A stretch of 64,000 nt of DNA from UBA8389 sp035719105 (GTDB taxonomy: Bacteria > Bacteroidota > Bacteroidia > Bacteroidales > UBA1402). Within the stretch, counting starts at the first letter, position 1, and every line of letters starts with the position of its first letter. This document shows positions 54,004 to 63,203 of this stretch, in pieces. The position numbers and the translations under genes were made by a program. The stretch lies in contig DASTGN010000004.1 in assembly GCA_035719105.1 (NCBI GenBank), positions 496,001-560,000 on the forward strand, given 5' to 3'. The notes beneath the pieces are model-generated. The model saw only the letters and a list, made by a program, of their open reading frames with translations. It did no database searches and was not told where the DNA came from.

Positions 54004-55659
54004 TTATTTTGCGTCTCTTTGACGGATTTCCACCCGGCGGATTTTTCCACTGATGGTTTTGGGTAGTTCCTCCACGAATTCAATGATGCGTGGGTATTTG
54101 TAGGGTGCAGTTACTTCCTTGACGTGATTCTGCAATTCCTTGATAAGATCTTCGCCGGCTTTATCTTTCCAGTCTTTAGCCAAAATGCAGGTGGCTTTGA
54201 CAACTTGACCTCGGATGTCGTCCGGAACGCCTGTTACGGCGCATTCCACGATGGCCGGATGGGTCATCAGGGCACTTTCTACTTCAAATGGACCGATGCG
54301 GTAGCCTGAACTTTTGATGACATCGTCCGCACGACCAACGAACCAATAATAACCGTCTTCGTCTCTCCAAGCCAAATCGCCGGTGTAATAAACGCCGTCT
54401 TTCATGGCATCGTTGGTAAGGGTTTCGTTGCGATAATAGCCTTTGAACAAGCCAACCGGGTACTTTTCTCCATAACGAATGACGATTTGTCCTTGTTCGC
54501 CGGCCTCTGCAGAGCGGCCGTCCGGCGTGATCAGATCCACATCGTATTGTGGGCTGGGCAATCCCATAGAACCTGGTTTTGGTTCCACCCAAGGAGTAGT
54601 GATGACGATGACCGTGGTTTCACTCTGACCGTACGCTTCGCGCATTTTAATGCCGGTGAGTTTATAGAATTGGTTGTACACTTCCGGGTTCAAAGCCTCC
54701 CCGGCAATGGTGCACCATTCCAGTTTGGAAAGGTTGTATTTAGTGAGGTCTTCGCGTATGAGGAATCTGAAAATGGTGGGAGGCGCGCACAAGGATGTCA
54801 CTTGATGCTTTTCCAACATAGCCAGCATGTCGGCAGGGGTGAACTTCTCGTGATCGTATACGAAAACGGTGGCACCTGCTATCCATTGCCCGTAAAGTTT
54901 GCCCCACACAGCTTTCAACCATCCTGTATCGGCTATGGTCAGGTGTAGACTGTCTTCGCGCAAGTTATGCCAATAGCTGGCAGTGATAATGTGAGCTAAC
55001 GGATAAACGCTGTCGAGCATCACCATTTTTGGGTTGCCTGTCGTGCCCGAAGTAAAGCTCACGATCAAAGGGTCGCTGTTTTTGGTTGGTTCGACAGGGC
55101 GTTCGAACGGTTTAGCATGATCAATTCCTTGTTGGAAATCTTCCCAGCCTGCAGGAATGAACGGCCCGATGGATATAAGTGTCTGAATGGATGGTGATTC
55201 GGGAAGCGCATCGTTAATGTGGCCAATGACTAGTTCGTCTCCGTCGCAAACGATGGCTTTGATGTCGGCTGCGTTGGCACGGTAAATGATGTCTTTTTTG
55301 GTTAACAAGTGTGTTGCAGGGATGATGACAGCGCCTATTTTGTGTAGTGCGATGATGGTGAACCAAAATTCGGCTCTCCTTTTTAGAATGGCCATCACCA
55401 TGTCGCCCTTGACAATGCCCAAGGAGTTTAAATAACCGGCTGTCCGGTCGGAAATTTCCTTGATTTCACTAAATGTATAGGTTTTGCTGACACCTTGGTC
55501 GTTGGTCCAAAGCAAAGCTCTTTTATTTGGATTAATTCTTGCCCATTCGTCCACGACGTCGTAGGCAAAGTTGAAATCTTGGGGCACTATGAGTTCGTAA
55601 TTCTGCTTAAAGTCCTCGAAATCGGTGAATTTCGTCTGTTTTAGATACTTTTCGATCAT
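54004..55659 (-). CDS. AMP-forming acyl-CoA synthetase
   Basis: The protein has 551 residues of the ANL family. The AMP motif is VSFTSGTTGNPKM, then YGQSETT, YTGDLAWRDEDGYYWFVGRADD and the C-terminal lysine in PKTISGKIRR. It is closest in texture to medium-chain or acetoacetyl/acetate-type synthetases; substrate unknown. It is co-transcribed with an XRE-cupin regulator 19 bp upstream, a pairing often seen in this group, and with argB downstream. Confidence 0.92.
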   Translation of the reverse strand: MIEKYLKQTKFTDFEDFKQNYELIVPQDFNFAYDVVDEWARINPNKRALLWTNDQGVSKTYTFSEIKEISDRTAGYLNSLGIVKGDMVMAILKRRAEFWFTIIALHKIGAVIIPATHLLTKKDIIYRANAADIKAIVCDGDELVIGHINDALPESPSIQTLISIGPFIPAGWEDFQQGIDHAKPFERPVEPTKNSDPLIVSFTSGTTGNPKMVMLDSVYPLAHIITASYWHNLREDSLHLTIADTGWLKAVWGKLYGQWIAGATVFVYDHEKFTPADMLAMLEKHQVTSLCAPPTIFRFLIREDLTKYNLSKLEWCTIAGEALNPEVYNQFYKLTGIKMREAYGQSETTVIVITTPWVEPKPGSMGLPSPQYDVDLITPDGRSAEAGEQGQIVIRYGEKYPVGLFKGYYRNETLTNDAMKDGVYYTGDLAWRDEDGYYWFVGRADDVIKSSGYRIGPFEVESALMTHPAIVECAVTGVPDDIRGQVVKATCILAKDWKDKAGEDLIKELQNHVKEVTAPYKYPRIIEFVEELPKTISGKIRRVEIRQRDAK

Positions 55660-55678
55660 AATGATTCGTGTGGGGTGG

Positions 55679-56233
55679 TTAGAAAATGATGGCCAGGAAT
55701 TTTACGGCTGCATCGTTCAGTGCCTTCATGCCGTGTTTTTTGGTGGCGTCAAAATAAAGACTGTCTCCTTGATTCAAAATCAGGTCCTTGCCGTCAATGC
55801 TTATTTGCATGCTACCCTCGATAACATAGTTGAACTCTTGACCTTCGTGACTGTTTAGGTGAATGGGTGTCCCTTCTGGTTTGGGTTCCACTGTCACAAT
55901 AAACGGATCGGCTTTTCGATGTGCGAACTCAGCAGCCAACGACTGGTACTTGTAAGCACTGCTGCGCTCCATAGCGGTGCCTTGACCGGCACGCGTCAGG
56001 TAATAGGTGGAAACATTCGGCTCTGCACCAAAAAGCAAAGCTGTGAGCTCCACATTAAAATGACGAGAAATGTTTTGAAGCGCGCTGACGGGGATATCTT
56101 TTTTCCCTGATTCATATCCGATGTACTCTTCTTCGGAAATACGACAGACTTCGGCCATTTCCGAAACACTGATTTCCAGGATGTCACGCAAACCGCCAAG
56201 ACGCTGGGCGATTTCTTGAATCTGTTTGTTCAT
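55679..56233 (-). CDS. XRE-family regulator with cupin sensor domain
   Basis: The protein has 184 residues. A helix-turn-helix (about 10-65, LEISVSEMAEVCRISEEEYIGYESGKKDI) is followed by a cupin barrel (about 110-180, LNSHEGQEFNYVIEGSM and DSLYFDA). Such proteins bind a small ligand in the cupin and regulate adjacent genes, here probably the acyl-CoA synthetase operon that it leads. Confidence 0.92.
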   Translation of the reverse strand: MNKQIQEIAQRLGGLRDILEISVSEMAEVCRISEEEYIGYESGKKDIPVSALQNISRHFNVELTALLFGAEPNVSTYYLTRAGQGTAMERSSAYKYQSLAAEFAHRKADPFIVTVEPKPEGTPIHLNSHEGQEFNYVIEGSMQISIDGKDLILNQGDSLYFDATKKHGMKALNDAAVKFLAIIF

Positions 56234-56265
56234 AACGATTGGGTGTTTTAGGTCCGATTTGTAAG

Positions 56266-56302
56266 CAAAGGTACGTTTTTCACTACAAAATCCGTAGTTT
56301 TG
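56266..56302. promoter_or_regulatory. Divergent -7 elements between regulator and nucleosidase genes
   Basis: TACCTTTG on the minus strand (56266-56273) serves the XRE-cupin gene; TAGTTTTG on the plus strand (56295-56302) serves the nucleosidase gene. The elements are 21 bases apart, so transcription from the two may interfere. No good -33 boxes. Confidence 0.5.
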
Positions 56303-56333
56303 CAGCTATAAATACGACAAAATACATCACTCC

Positions 56334-56909
56334 ATGAAGATCTTGATTACCTACGCTTTGGAGGCCGAACGCGGCAACTGGCAGATACCCGGTCATGAAC
56401 TTTTTTTCTGCAAAACCGGAGTCGGTAAAGTTGCAGCGGCTTTGCATACGTACGAACAAATTCTCAATATTAAACCCGACTTGGTATTGGCTGTAGGGAC
56501 GGCTGGAACCATACACCATCGGGTTGGAGACATAGTGGTGGCCGATCAATTCGTAGACCGGGACTTGGAAAAGATAGCTCATTTGGGTGTGCCTTTTCAG
56601 CTTGATTTCACCGATGAATTGGCCACTTTTTCATTCCTTCAAAATGCTAATGGAACTGTTTCTACTGGAGATACGTTTCAGGAAAATTTCGATGAATCCT
56701 CAGCTGGAAAATGGGCCGACGTATTCGATATGGAGGCTTTTGGTGGAGCGCAGGCTTGCAAAATGCTTGGAATTCCTTTTGTGGCAGTGAAATACATCAC
56801 CGATGTGATTGGTCAGAATTCCATCAAACATTGGGAAGATAAACTGGAGGATGCCAAGTTAGCACTGGAAGAATTTCTAAAATCTTTACTCCAGGAGTCG
56901 GTTTTCTAG
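56334..56909 (+). CDS. MTA/SAH- or futalosine-type nucleosidase
   Basis: The protein has 191 residues of the phosphorylase/nucleosidase family: GVGKVAAAL, AVGTAGTI, the purine and catalytic block DVFDMEAFGGAQACK, and ITDVIGQN with the catalytic Asp. It is shorter than E. coli MtnN (232). It cleaves adenine or hypoxanthine from a modified nucleoside; futalosine hydrolase (MqnB) is an option but no mqn gene is nearby. The 3' end overlaps the convergent gene by 24 bp. Confidence 0.85.
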   Translation: MKILITYALEAERGNWQIPGHELFFCKTGVGKVAAALHTYEQILNIKPDLVLAVGTAGTIHHRVGDIVVADQFVDRDLEKIAHLGVPFQLDFTDELATFSFLQNANGTVSTGDTFQENFDESSAGKWADVFDMEAFGGAQACKMLGIPFVAVKYITDVIGQNSIKHWEDKLEDAKLALEEFLKSLLQESVF

Positions 56910-57791
56910 GATGCGATTCTTGCTGAAGTCTTCAATTTGAAGGTAATGAACGGCAGAATCGACTACGGCTTCCAATGGTAACATTCCGATGACTTCACTG
57001 CAAGCAATGCTGACCCCTCGGCTGGCAGCTTCCTCACGGATGCAATCAAAGACTTGATGCATCGATGTTTGCGTGAAGTCAGTCAAATTCATGGAAACCT
57101 GTGCCTGACCTTTATCTGCCAAATAGAGGCCTAATGCCTTGACACAGGGGAACCCTCCGCTAGAGAAACGTATTTTTTTGGCAATGGCTTTTGCGATTTC
57201 CAAATTATCAGTGTTCAAGTTGACATTCCAGGCTATCAAGAAGTTGCGGGCACCAACGATGCTTGCACCTGCGGTTGGATGGGGAGAGGTTGGACCGAAG
57301 TCTGGTTTCCAAAGCGGATCTTGCATTTTCAGAACGAGCCCTTCAAATTGGCCTTTACGAACATCGGCCAGATTTTCTCGGTGTGGTGCACTAGCTGCCT
57401 TTTCGTACAGATAAACAGGCAAATCATGAACGGAAGACACTTCCACGGCTACTTCCTTGGCCAACTGAACGGCTTCTTCCATGGTCATGTTACGAATGGG
57501 GATGAAGGGCACTACATCGGCTGCACCCATTCGGGGATGCTCGCCTCGATGTTGATTCAAGTCGATTTCGCGGACAGCGGTACCGATGGCGTTTACTACC
57601 GCTTTCTTCATTGCTTCGGGTGAACCGACTGCGGTGACGACCATTCGGTTGTGACTGACATCGTTGCTGTAATCCAAAAGCTTCACACCTTCCATACCTC
57701 TAAAGCAATCTACGATCCGCTCTATCTTGGCCTTATCTCTGCCCTCACTGAAGTTTGGGACACATTCCACTATTTTATCCGAAATGTTCAT
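56886..57791 (-). CDS. Glutamate formimidoyltransferase
   Basis: The protein has 301 residues from the ATG at 57791, which gives the usual IVECVPNFSEGRD opening; the longer frame upstream has no family resemblance and crosses a promoter-like TATCTTCG (57796-57803, minus). VGARNFLIAWNVNL and HPRMGAADVVPF are family blocks. It transfers the formimino group of N-formiminoglutamate to tetrahydrofolate in histidine breakdown. Only the transferase half of the mammalian two-domain protein is present. No other hut genes are nearby. Confidence 0.93.
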   Translation of the reverse strand: MNISDKIVECVPNFSEGRDKAKIERIVDCFRGMEGVKLLDYSNDVSHNRMVVTAVGSPEAMKKAVVNAIGTAVREIDLNQHRGEHPRMGAADVVPFIPIRNMTMEEAVQLAKEVAVEVSSVHDLPVYLYEKAASAPHRENLADVRKGQFEGLVLKMQDPLWKPDFGPTSPHPTAGASIVGARNFLIAWNVNLNTDNLEIAKAIAKKIRFSSGGFPCVKALGLYLADKGQAQVSMNLTDFTQTSMHQVFDCIREEAASRGVSIACSEVIGMLPLEAVVDSAVHYLQIEDFSKNRILENRLLE

Positions 57792-57867
57792 AGTGCGAAG
57801 ATACAAAAACAAAAAAAGAAGCTGCCTTTGACAGACAACTTCTTTAAAATATGGGTTGATAAATAGA

Positions 57868-59061
57868 TTAGACCAGTTTGCCCAACGCTTCCTTGACCCG
57901 ACGCATGGCTTCCACAATGTTCTCGTCGGAAGTGGCGTAAGAGAAGCGAATGCATTTGGGAGCACCGAAAGCAGTACCTCCGACGGCAGCTACATGCCCG
58001 ACTTCCAGCAAGTACATGGCCAAGTCTCCTGCATCGTTGATTTTGCGACCTTCGAAGGATTTGCCAAAGAAAGAGTCGGCTTCAGGAAAAATATAGAAGG
58101 CGCCTTCGGGTTTCGCGCATTTTAAACCGGGAATCTGGCGAGCCAGTTCCACGATCAGGTCGCGTCGACGGTTGAAGGCAGTGCGCATCTGAGCAACAGG
58201 CTCTTGCGTTCCGGTATAGGCGGCTTCGCCAGCTTTCTGGGAAACGGAGCAAGGTCCCGATGTGTACTGACCTTGCAGGGTGTTGCAGGCAGAAGCGATC
58301 CACTGGGGAGCAGCAATCCAGCCGATGCGCCAGCCAGTCATGGCATACGCTTTGGAGACGCCGTTGATGATGACGACACGGTCGCGGATGTTATCGAATT
58401 CAGCAATGCTGGCGTGTTTGCCGACATAGTTGATGTGTTCGTAGATTTCGTCGGAAAGGACGATGATGTTGGGGTATTTGGCTAAGACATCGGCCAAGCC
58501 TTTAAGCTCTTCCCTGCTGTAAACGCTACCGGTCGGATTGGACGGGGAGCAGAGGATGAGGGCTTTTGTTTTGGGGGTGATGGCAGCTTCCAACTGAGCA
58601 GGCTTAATTTTGAAATCTTGCTCGATGCCGGCACTGACAATGACGTTGGTGCCTTCGGCCAGTTTCACCATTTCCACATAGCTCACCCAGTAGGGAGCGG
58701 GTACGATCACTTCGTCACCGGCGCTGATGATGGCAAGCAATACATTGCAAACAGACTGTTTGGCACCGTTGGAGCAAACAATCTGCTCCGGTTTATAAAC
58801 CAAACCGTTTTCGTTTTTCAGTTTGGCTACTATGGCATTGCGAAGCGCAGGATAACCGGGGACGGGAGAATAAAAGGAAAAGTTTGCGTCAACGGCCTGT
58901 TTGGCGGCTTCTTTGATGTGATCGGGGGTGAAGAAGTCGGGTTCACCGACACTCATGTTGATCACATCGATGCCTTGGGCTTTCAATTCGTTGCTCTTTT
59001 GTGACATCGCCAGTGTCTCTGAAGGCGAGAGGGCTGCTAAGCGCTCGGAAACAGGGTTCAT
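57868..59061 (-). CDS. Aspartate/aromatic-type aminotransferase (class I)
   Basis: The protein has 397 residues. NPTGSVYSREEL, SDEIYEHI, and SKAYAMTGWRIGW with the pyridoxal-phosphate lysine are class I-gamma (AspB-type) marks; RFSYATS carries the substrate-carboxylate Arg. It most likely makes aspartate from oxaloacetate and glutamate. TACTTTTG on the minus strand at 59093-59100 is a probable -7 element. Confidence 0.94.
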   Translation of the reverse strand: MNPVSERLAALSPSETLAMSQKSNELKAQGIDVINMSVGEPDFFTPDHIKEAAKQAVDANFSFYSPVPGYPALRNAIVAKLKNENGLVYKPEQIVCSNGAKQSVCNVLLAIISAGDEVIVPAPYWVSYVEMVKLAEGTNVIVSAGIEQDFKIKPAQLEAAITPKTKALILCSPSNPTGSVYSREELKGLADVLAKYPNIIVLSDEIYEHINYVGKHASIAEFDNIRDRVVIINGVSKAYAMTGWRIGWIAAPQWIASACNTLQGQYTSGPCSVSQKAGEAAYTGTQEPVAQMRTAFNRRRDLIVELARQIPGLKCAKPEGAFYIFPEADSFFGKSFEGRKINDAGDLAMYLLEVGHVAAVGGTAFGAPKCIRFSYATSDENIVEAMRRVKEALGKLV

Positions 59062-59092
59062 ACGTTTAATTTATTTGGGTGGTCATACCGTG

Positions 59093-59100
59093 CAAAAGTA
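59093..59100 (-). promoter_or_regulatory. -7 element of the aminotransferase gene
   Basis: The minus strand reads TACTTTTG 31 bp before the ATG at 59061. No clear -33 element. Confidence 0.48.
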
Positions 59101-59117
59101 CGAAATTGGCACGAATT

Positions 59118-60131
59118 CTAATCCGTTTTTTTATCTAAGTTTTGAAGTCCAATCAAAACAACATCCGATACTCTGAAGGCTGTCCCGTGACGGACGCCTG
59201 CCGGTATGCGAACCAAGTCGGAAATATCTTCCCAGACCGGTTTGTTCAGATTTTTGCAGCGTACGGCACCATATTTCTTATCTCGGTATTTATCCCAGTA
59301 GACGTAGGTGTACTTGCCGATTTGCAAAGCGGTTGGGCCCTCAGCCCATTGCTTCCCGGTGAAGGGTTCGGCCGTCGGTTTGGGAAAAGCCGTGATTTTG
59401 TTGGAGGCCACCATCCGAATGTTTTTTTCAACCGGATCCTTGGTTTCATTCTTGATGAACATATAATAGGTGCCACTTTTCTTCATCAGGAAGGCGTCGA
59501 TGCAATTGAAGCCTGGGTCGTAAAACAGGGCGGTTTTTGTGAATGTTACAAAATCCTGTGTTTTTGTATAATACATTCGGTGGTTATAATCTCCATCACC
59601 CGTACCATTTAATGGAAACTTACCAGGAACGGTGGATGCCCAAATGATGTAAAATGTTTTGGAAGGCTTGTCGTAGTACAGCTCTGGTGCCCAAGCATTT
59701 TTGGTGGTTGGTTCATCCGCCATGACGGGTATCGTCTTTTGTTCCGACCAGTTGATCAGGTCTTTGGACGAAGCATAACCGATGCTTTTTTCGTTCCAGC
59801 CGCAGGTCCAAACCATGTGGAAAACACCGTTGGCATCTTGTACAATGCTTGGATCGCGCATGAGTTTTTCTTCACCGACTGTGGGCGCTAAAAGGGATTT
59901 GCCACCATTGAGGTTGCGCCAAACCAATCCATCAAGGCTGTACATCAGATGCAAACCATCTTCTCCGTTACCGGTAAAGTAGGAAAACAAATAAGCTGGA
60001 TCATTTTTGGAAATCATCGAAATGATGTCCGTTTCCTTTTTTTCTTTCCCTTTTACTTTGCCGGCGGCAAAAAGGGTCACAGGTACAAGCAGTAACGCCA
60101 GCAGCGTCCATTTCAGATGTTTCAGGGTCAT
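59118..60131 (-). CDS. Secreted glycoside hydrolase family 43 protein
   Basis: The protein has 337 residues with a signal peptide (ALLLVPVTLFAAG). The five-blade fold is suggested by repeated short strands, with MRDPSIV, WAPELYYD and AEGPTAL holding the expected Asp and Glu. SYFTGNGEDGLHLMYSLDGLVW opens the first blade. Substrate likely an arabinose- or xylose-containing plant glycan. It begins 16 bp after ribBA, so it is probably in one transcript with ribBA and the LPS permease, an unusual setting. Confidence 0.85.
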   Translation of the reverse strand: MTLKHLKWTLLALLLVPVTLFAAGKVKGKEKKETDIISMISKNDPAYLFSYFTGNGEDGLHLMYSLDGLVWRNLNGGKSLLAPTVGEEKLMRDPSIVQDANGVFHMVWTCGWNEKSIGYASSKDLINWSEQKTIPVMADEPTTKNAWAPELYYDKPSKTFYIIWASTVPGKFPLNGTGDGDYNHRMYYTKTQDFVTFTKTALFYDPGFNCIDAFLMKKSGTYYMFIKNETKDPVEKNIRMVASNKITAFPKPTAEPFTGKQWAEGPTALQIGKYTYVYWDKYRDKKYGAVRCKNLNKPVWEDISDLVRIPAGVRHGTAFRVSDVVLIGLQNLDKKTD

Positions 60132-60147
60132 ATTGTCTATTGTTGGA

Positions 60148-61362
60148 TTATAGAATATTTTTCAAAGTGTGCCCCATGCGTTCTTTTTTGGTCTGCATGT
60201 AGAACTGGTTGTATTGATTGGGTTCCACCTCGATGGGTACATTTTCGGTAATGGTCAGACCGTAAGCTTCCAGGCCGATGCGCTTGACCGGGTTGTTGGT
60301 CATTAGTTTCATTTTGGTAACGCCAATCTGTCTAAGTATCTGTGCGCCAACACCATATTCGCGTTCGTCTGCATTGAAGCCAAGGTGAATGTTGGCATCA
60401 ACGGTATCCATGCCTTCTTCTTGCAGTTTGTATGCCATAATCTTGTTCATCAAGCCAATACCGCGACCTTCTTGGTTCATGTAGACCAGAACGCCTTTGC
60501 CTTCCTTTTCGATGGCCAACATGGCTTTGTGCAATTGCTCTCCACATTCGCATCGCATGGAACCAAGAATGTCACCCGTCAAGCAGGAGGAGTGAACACG
60601 CACCAGAATGGATTCATCCGGTTCCCAAGTGCCCTTGACCAGGGCCACGTGCTCCAATCCATTGGATAATTGTTTGAAGGGAATCAAATGGAACATGCCA
60701 TATTTGGTCGGCATTTTGACTTTGGGACCCATTTCAACCAACGATTCTTGTTTTAGGCGGTAAGCAATCAGGTCTTGTATGGTGATGATTTTCAGGTTGA
60801 ACTGTTTAGCCAAGGCTATGAGTTGAGGCATTCTGGCCATGGTTCCGTCTTCGTTCATCACTTCTATGAGTGCTGCTGCAGGAGTCAAACCAGCCAGACG
60901 ACACAAGTCGATGGAAGCTTCGGTGTGTCCGGCGCGACGCAAAACGCCTTTGCCTTTTGCATACAATGGGCTGATATGTCCTGGGCGACCCAAATCTTCG
61001 GGCTTGGTTTTCGGATCGGCCAAAGCACGGATGGTCATGGCTCTGTCTTGAGCTGAAACTCCTGTGGTACAGCCTTCCAACAAATCGACCGTCACGGTAA
61101 AAGGCGTGCCTAGCAAAGAGGTGTTGTTGGAAACTTGTTTTTCCAATTCCAACTCTGCGCAGCGTTCATCCGTGATGGGTGCGCAAAGTACGCCACGTCC
61201 TTGGGTGATCATGAAATTCACTTTCTCGGGGGTGATGAGTTCAGCCGAGGTTATAAAATCGCCTTCGTTTTCACGGTCTTCGTCGTCAACGGCGATAATA
61301 ATGTTCCCTTTTGCAATTTCCTCAATGGCTTCTTCTATACTATTCAATTTAAATTCACTCAT
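60148..61362 (-). CDS. ribBA: Bifunctional DHBP synthase / GTP cyclohydrolase II
   Basis: The protein has 404 residues from the ATG at 61362, the usual length; a start 12 codons upstream lies inside the upstream gene. The N-terminal half has VDDEDRENEGDF and GHTEASIDL (RibB). The C-terminal half has the zinc site CLTGDILGSMRCECG and QEGRGIGL (RibA). Together they make both precursors of riboflavin. It overlaps the permease gene by 8 bp. Confidence 0.95.
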   Translation of the reverse strand: MSEFKLNSIEEAIEEIAKGNIIIAVDDEDRENEGDFITSAELITPEKVNFMITQGRGVLCAPITDERCAELELEKQVSNNTSLLGTPFTVTVDLLEGCTTGVSAQDRAMTIRALADPKTKPEDLGRPGHISPLYAKGKGVLRRAGHTEASIDLCRLAGLTPAAALIEVMNEDGTMARMPQLIALAKQFNLKIITIQDLIAYRLKQESLVEMGPKVKMPTKYGMFHLIPFKQLSNGLEHVALVKGTWEPDESILVRVHSSCLTGDILGSMRCECGEQLHKAMLAIEKEGKGVLVYMNQEGRGIGLMNKIMAYKLQEEGMDTVDANIHLGFNADEREYGVGAQILRQIGVTKMKLMTNNPVKRIGLEAYGLTITENVPIEVEPNQYNQFYMQTKKERMGHTLKNIL

Positions 61363-62866
61363 GATGATGTTGTTTATGACGAACCCAAACCTTGGCATGT
61401 TTGTACATGCGTTTGGGGTTCAACCAGGTTTTTATAAATAAGATGTATGCATCACCGTTCAAGATCTGCGAATCTTTGACGGCTTTATAGGTGAGGAACA
61501 ATCCAAGCGGAAACAATATCGCTGAACTGATCCAACCTCCTAAAACGGGTTCCCACAGACCGTCCCTTGCCATTTTGTACCCGGCAACGTCGATCATGTA
61601 GTAAAAAATGAACAAAAGGACCGAAATAACGGCTGGCAAACCGATTCCACCTTTACGAATGATGGCACCCAACGGGGCTCCAATAAAAAAGAAAATCAGA
61701 CAAGCGATGGAAAGGGTGAATTTTCTGTGAAACTCAATGCTGCTCCGTCTGAACTGGTAGGTTTCGTTGGCTACGGCAATTTGTCTGTATTCCAGATCGT
61801 TGCGCGTGTCGGCAACAATCCTTTCTGCATTCTGAGCCAAATTGCGCATGGATGCTTGACTCAAGCTGTGTATCAAGCTGTCCATTTTGGGATAAAAGGG
61901 TTTTACCTTCGATTTTTTGCGGATGGCATCCGGGGTGATCAGTTGATGACCAGCAGCAAAATTCCTTCCCATGTATTTGCGTTGGGTGAAGGATTCTTCC
62001 GTTTTTAACGCAAGACTGTCTAGCAAAGATCCTACCGAATCGATGATGACACTTAATTGTTTCGTATTTTTGCTGAAATGCATGGAGTTGAAGTTCGACT
62101 CGTCCACCAAATTGAAATTGCCGTCGTAATCCATGATGATTTGTTTGGTGCGAAAGCTTTCCCTTCTGTAGGGAATGTTGGCTGATGAAGCTTGCTGGTT
62201 GCTAAAATTGCTGAATCCTTCGCCATTGTGCAACGTGAAAATCAGGTTCATCTTATCGTCGGTAAACTTAAGCGTTGCATAGTCGGCTAAGGTAACCGCC
62301 GCATTTTCATACCCTTGAGAAAAATCATAAATCACAATGTCATTGAGCAGTTTCTTTTCAACATCTTTGGAACGTACATATAAGGTGATGCCAGGGATTT
62401 CCGAATAAAAAGCTCCCTCTGGTATGGATAATTCGGGCGATTTCTGTTTAAAGGATGCCAACAGGGTCATTAGTTTGACCTGTACTTTGGGCATGGCTCT
62501 GTCTTGAAAATAAAAAGCTCCAACGCTGATGAATACCATCAGGACAATCAATGGTTTCATGATTTTAAATAGGGAAATTCCGGCTGCTTTCATCGCCAAC
62601 AGTTCCAATTTTTCCCCAAAATTTCCAAAAGTCATCAACGATGCCAGCAGAACAGCCAATGGTAATGACATGGGTACCAGGCTTAAAGAGGCATACCAAA
62701 CGAACTTTCCGAATACGGCCATGTCCAATCCTTTGCCTACCAGATATTCGATATAGCGCCACAACGTCTGCATCACCAAAATGAAATTACTGATCATAAA
62801 GGTCATGAAGAAGACTGGTAAGAAGCTGGTAAGTACGTATGTATGTAGCCTTTTGATGCCTAACAT
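61355..62866 (-). CDS. LptF/LptG-family lipopolysaccharide export permease
   Basis: The protein has 503 residues, longer than E. coli LptF/LptG (about 360). Three N-terminal membrane segments, a large periplasmic jellyroll-like region (about 130-390) with a helical insert, and three C-terminal segments fit the YjgP/YjgQ family. PLAVLLASLMTFGNFGEKLE is the coupling-helix region. It works with LptB to lift LPS from the inner membrane. Which of F or G it is cannot be told. Confidence 0.92.
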   Translation of the reverse strand: MLGIKRLHTYVLTSFLPVFFMTFMISNFILVMQTLWRYIEYLVGKGLDMAVFGKFVWYASLSLVPMSLPLAVLLASLMTFGNFGEKLELLAMKAAGISLFKIMKPLIVLMVFISVGAFYFQDRAMPKVQVKLMTLLASFKQKSPELSIPEGAFYSEIPGITLYVRSKDVEKKLLNDIVIYDFSQGYENAAVTLADYATLKFTDDKMNLIFTLHNGEGFSNFSNQQASSANIPYRRESFRTKQIIMDYDGNFNLVDESNFNSMHFSKNTKQLSVIIDSVGSLLDSLALKTEESFTQRKYMGRNFAAGHQLITPDAIRKKSKVKPFYPKMDSLIHSLSQASMRNLAQNAERIVADTRNDLEYRQIAVANETYQFRRSSIEFHRKFTLSIACLIFFFIGAPLGAIIRKGGIGLPAVISVLLFIFYYMIDVAGYKMARDGLWEPVLGGWISSAILFPLGLFLTYKAVKDSQILNGDAYILFIKTWLNPKRMYKHAKVWVRHKQHHHE

Positions 62867-62886
62867 TTCACATTGCGTTTGGACTG

Positions 62887-62919
62887 CAAAAATAGCTGAA
62901 AAAAGTCATACGACCGCAA
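62887..62919 (-). promoter_or_regulatory. Promoter of the lptF/G-ribBA-GH43 unit
   Basis: On the minus strand TTG (complement of 62917-62919), 22 bases, then TATTTTTG (complement of 62887-62894), 20 bp before the ATG. Confidence 0.5.
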
Positions 62920-62956
62920 GAAAAACCGAGCCTTGCTAAAAAAATGGAAAGTGGGG

Positions 62957-62987
62957 TTTGTGTATAATCGGAAAAGCACTATCTTTG
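62957..62987 (+). promoter_or_regulatory. Promoter of tRNA-Met
   Basis: TTTG at 62957-62960, 19 bases, TATCTTTG at 62980-62987, ideal spacing, 20 bp before the tRNA. Confidence 0.75.
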
Positions 62988-63007
62988 TCGCGCTTTTCAA
63001 AAATGAT

Positions 63008-63081
63008 GGCGAGATAGCTCAGCTGGTTAGAGCGCATGATTCATAATCATGAGGTCCCCGGTTCAATCCCGGGTCTCGCTA
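63008..63081 (+). tRNA. tRNA-Met (anticodon CAT)
   Basis: A 74-base cloverleaf: acceptor GGCGAGA/TCTCGCT with G-U at 1-72, D arm AGCTCAGCTGGTTAGAGC, anticodon arm CATGA TTCATAA TCATG, T arm CCCGGTTCAATCCCGGG. CCA is not encoded. Elongator Met is most likely; the lysidine-modified Ile tRNA with the same anticodon cannot be excluded. Confidence 0.92.
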
Positions 63082-63092
63082 CAAAAAAGATT

Positions 63093-63128
63093 AAACACTT
63101 GTTGACTTAGGTCTGCAAGTGTTTTTTT
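63093..63128 (+). terminator. Terminator of tRNA-Met
   Basis: AAACACTTG (63093-63101) and CAAGTGTTT (63116-63124) form an exact 9-bp stem followed by T residues. Confidence 0.85.
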
Positions 63129-63191
63129 GTTTATGCACATGCTGTAATCATTTTTGGCATTATATTGTAAACATATCTGTTGACAAATTAC

Positions 63192-63199
63192 TATCTTTG
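63192..63199 (+). promoter_or_regulatory. -7 element of the AbiE-like operon
   Basis: TATCTTTG ends only 4 bases before the ATG at 63204, so the mRNA may have little or no leader. The nearest upstream TTG (63165-63167) is at a poor distance (24). Confidence 0.48.
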
Positions 63200-63203
63200 C
63201 AAA

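Noticed and set aside
61362..61400. Flavin riboswitch before ribBA
   Set aside because: ribBA overlaps the upstream permease gene, leaving no leader, and no FMN-element pattern was seen.
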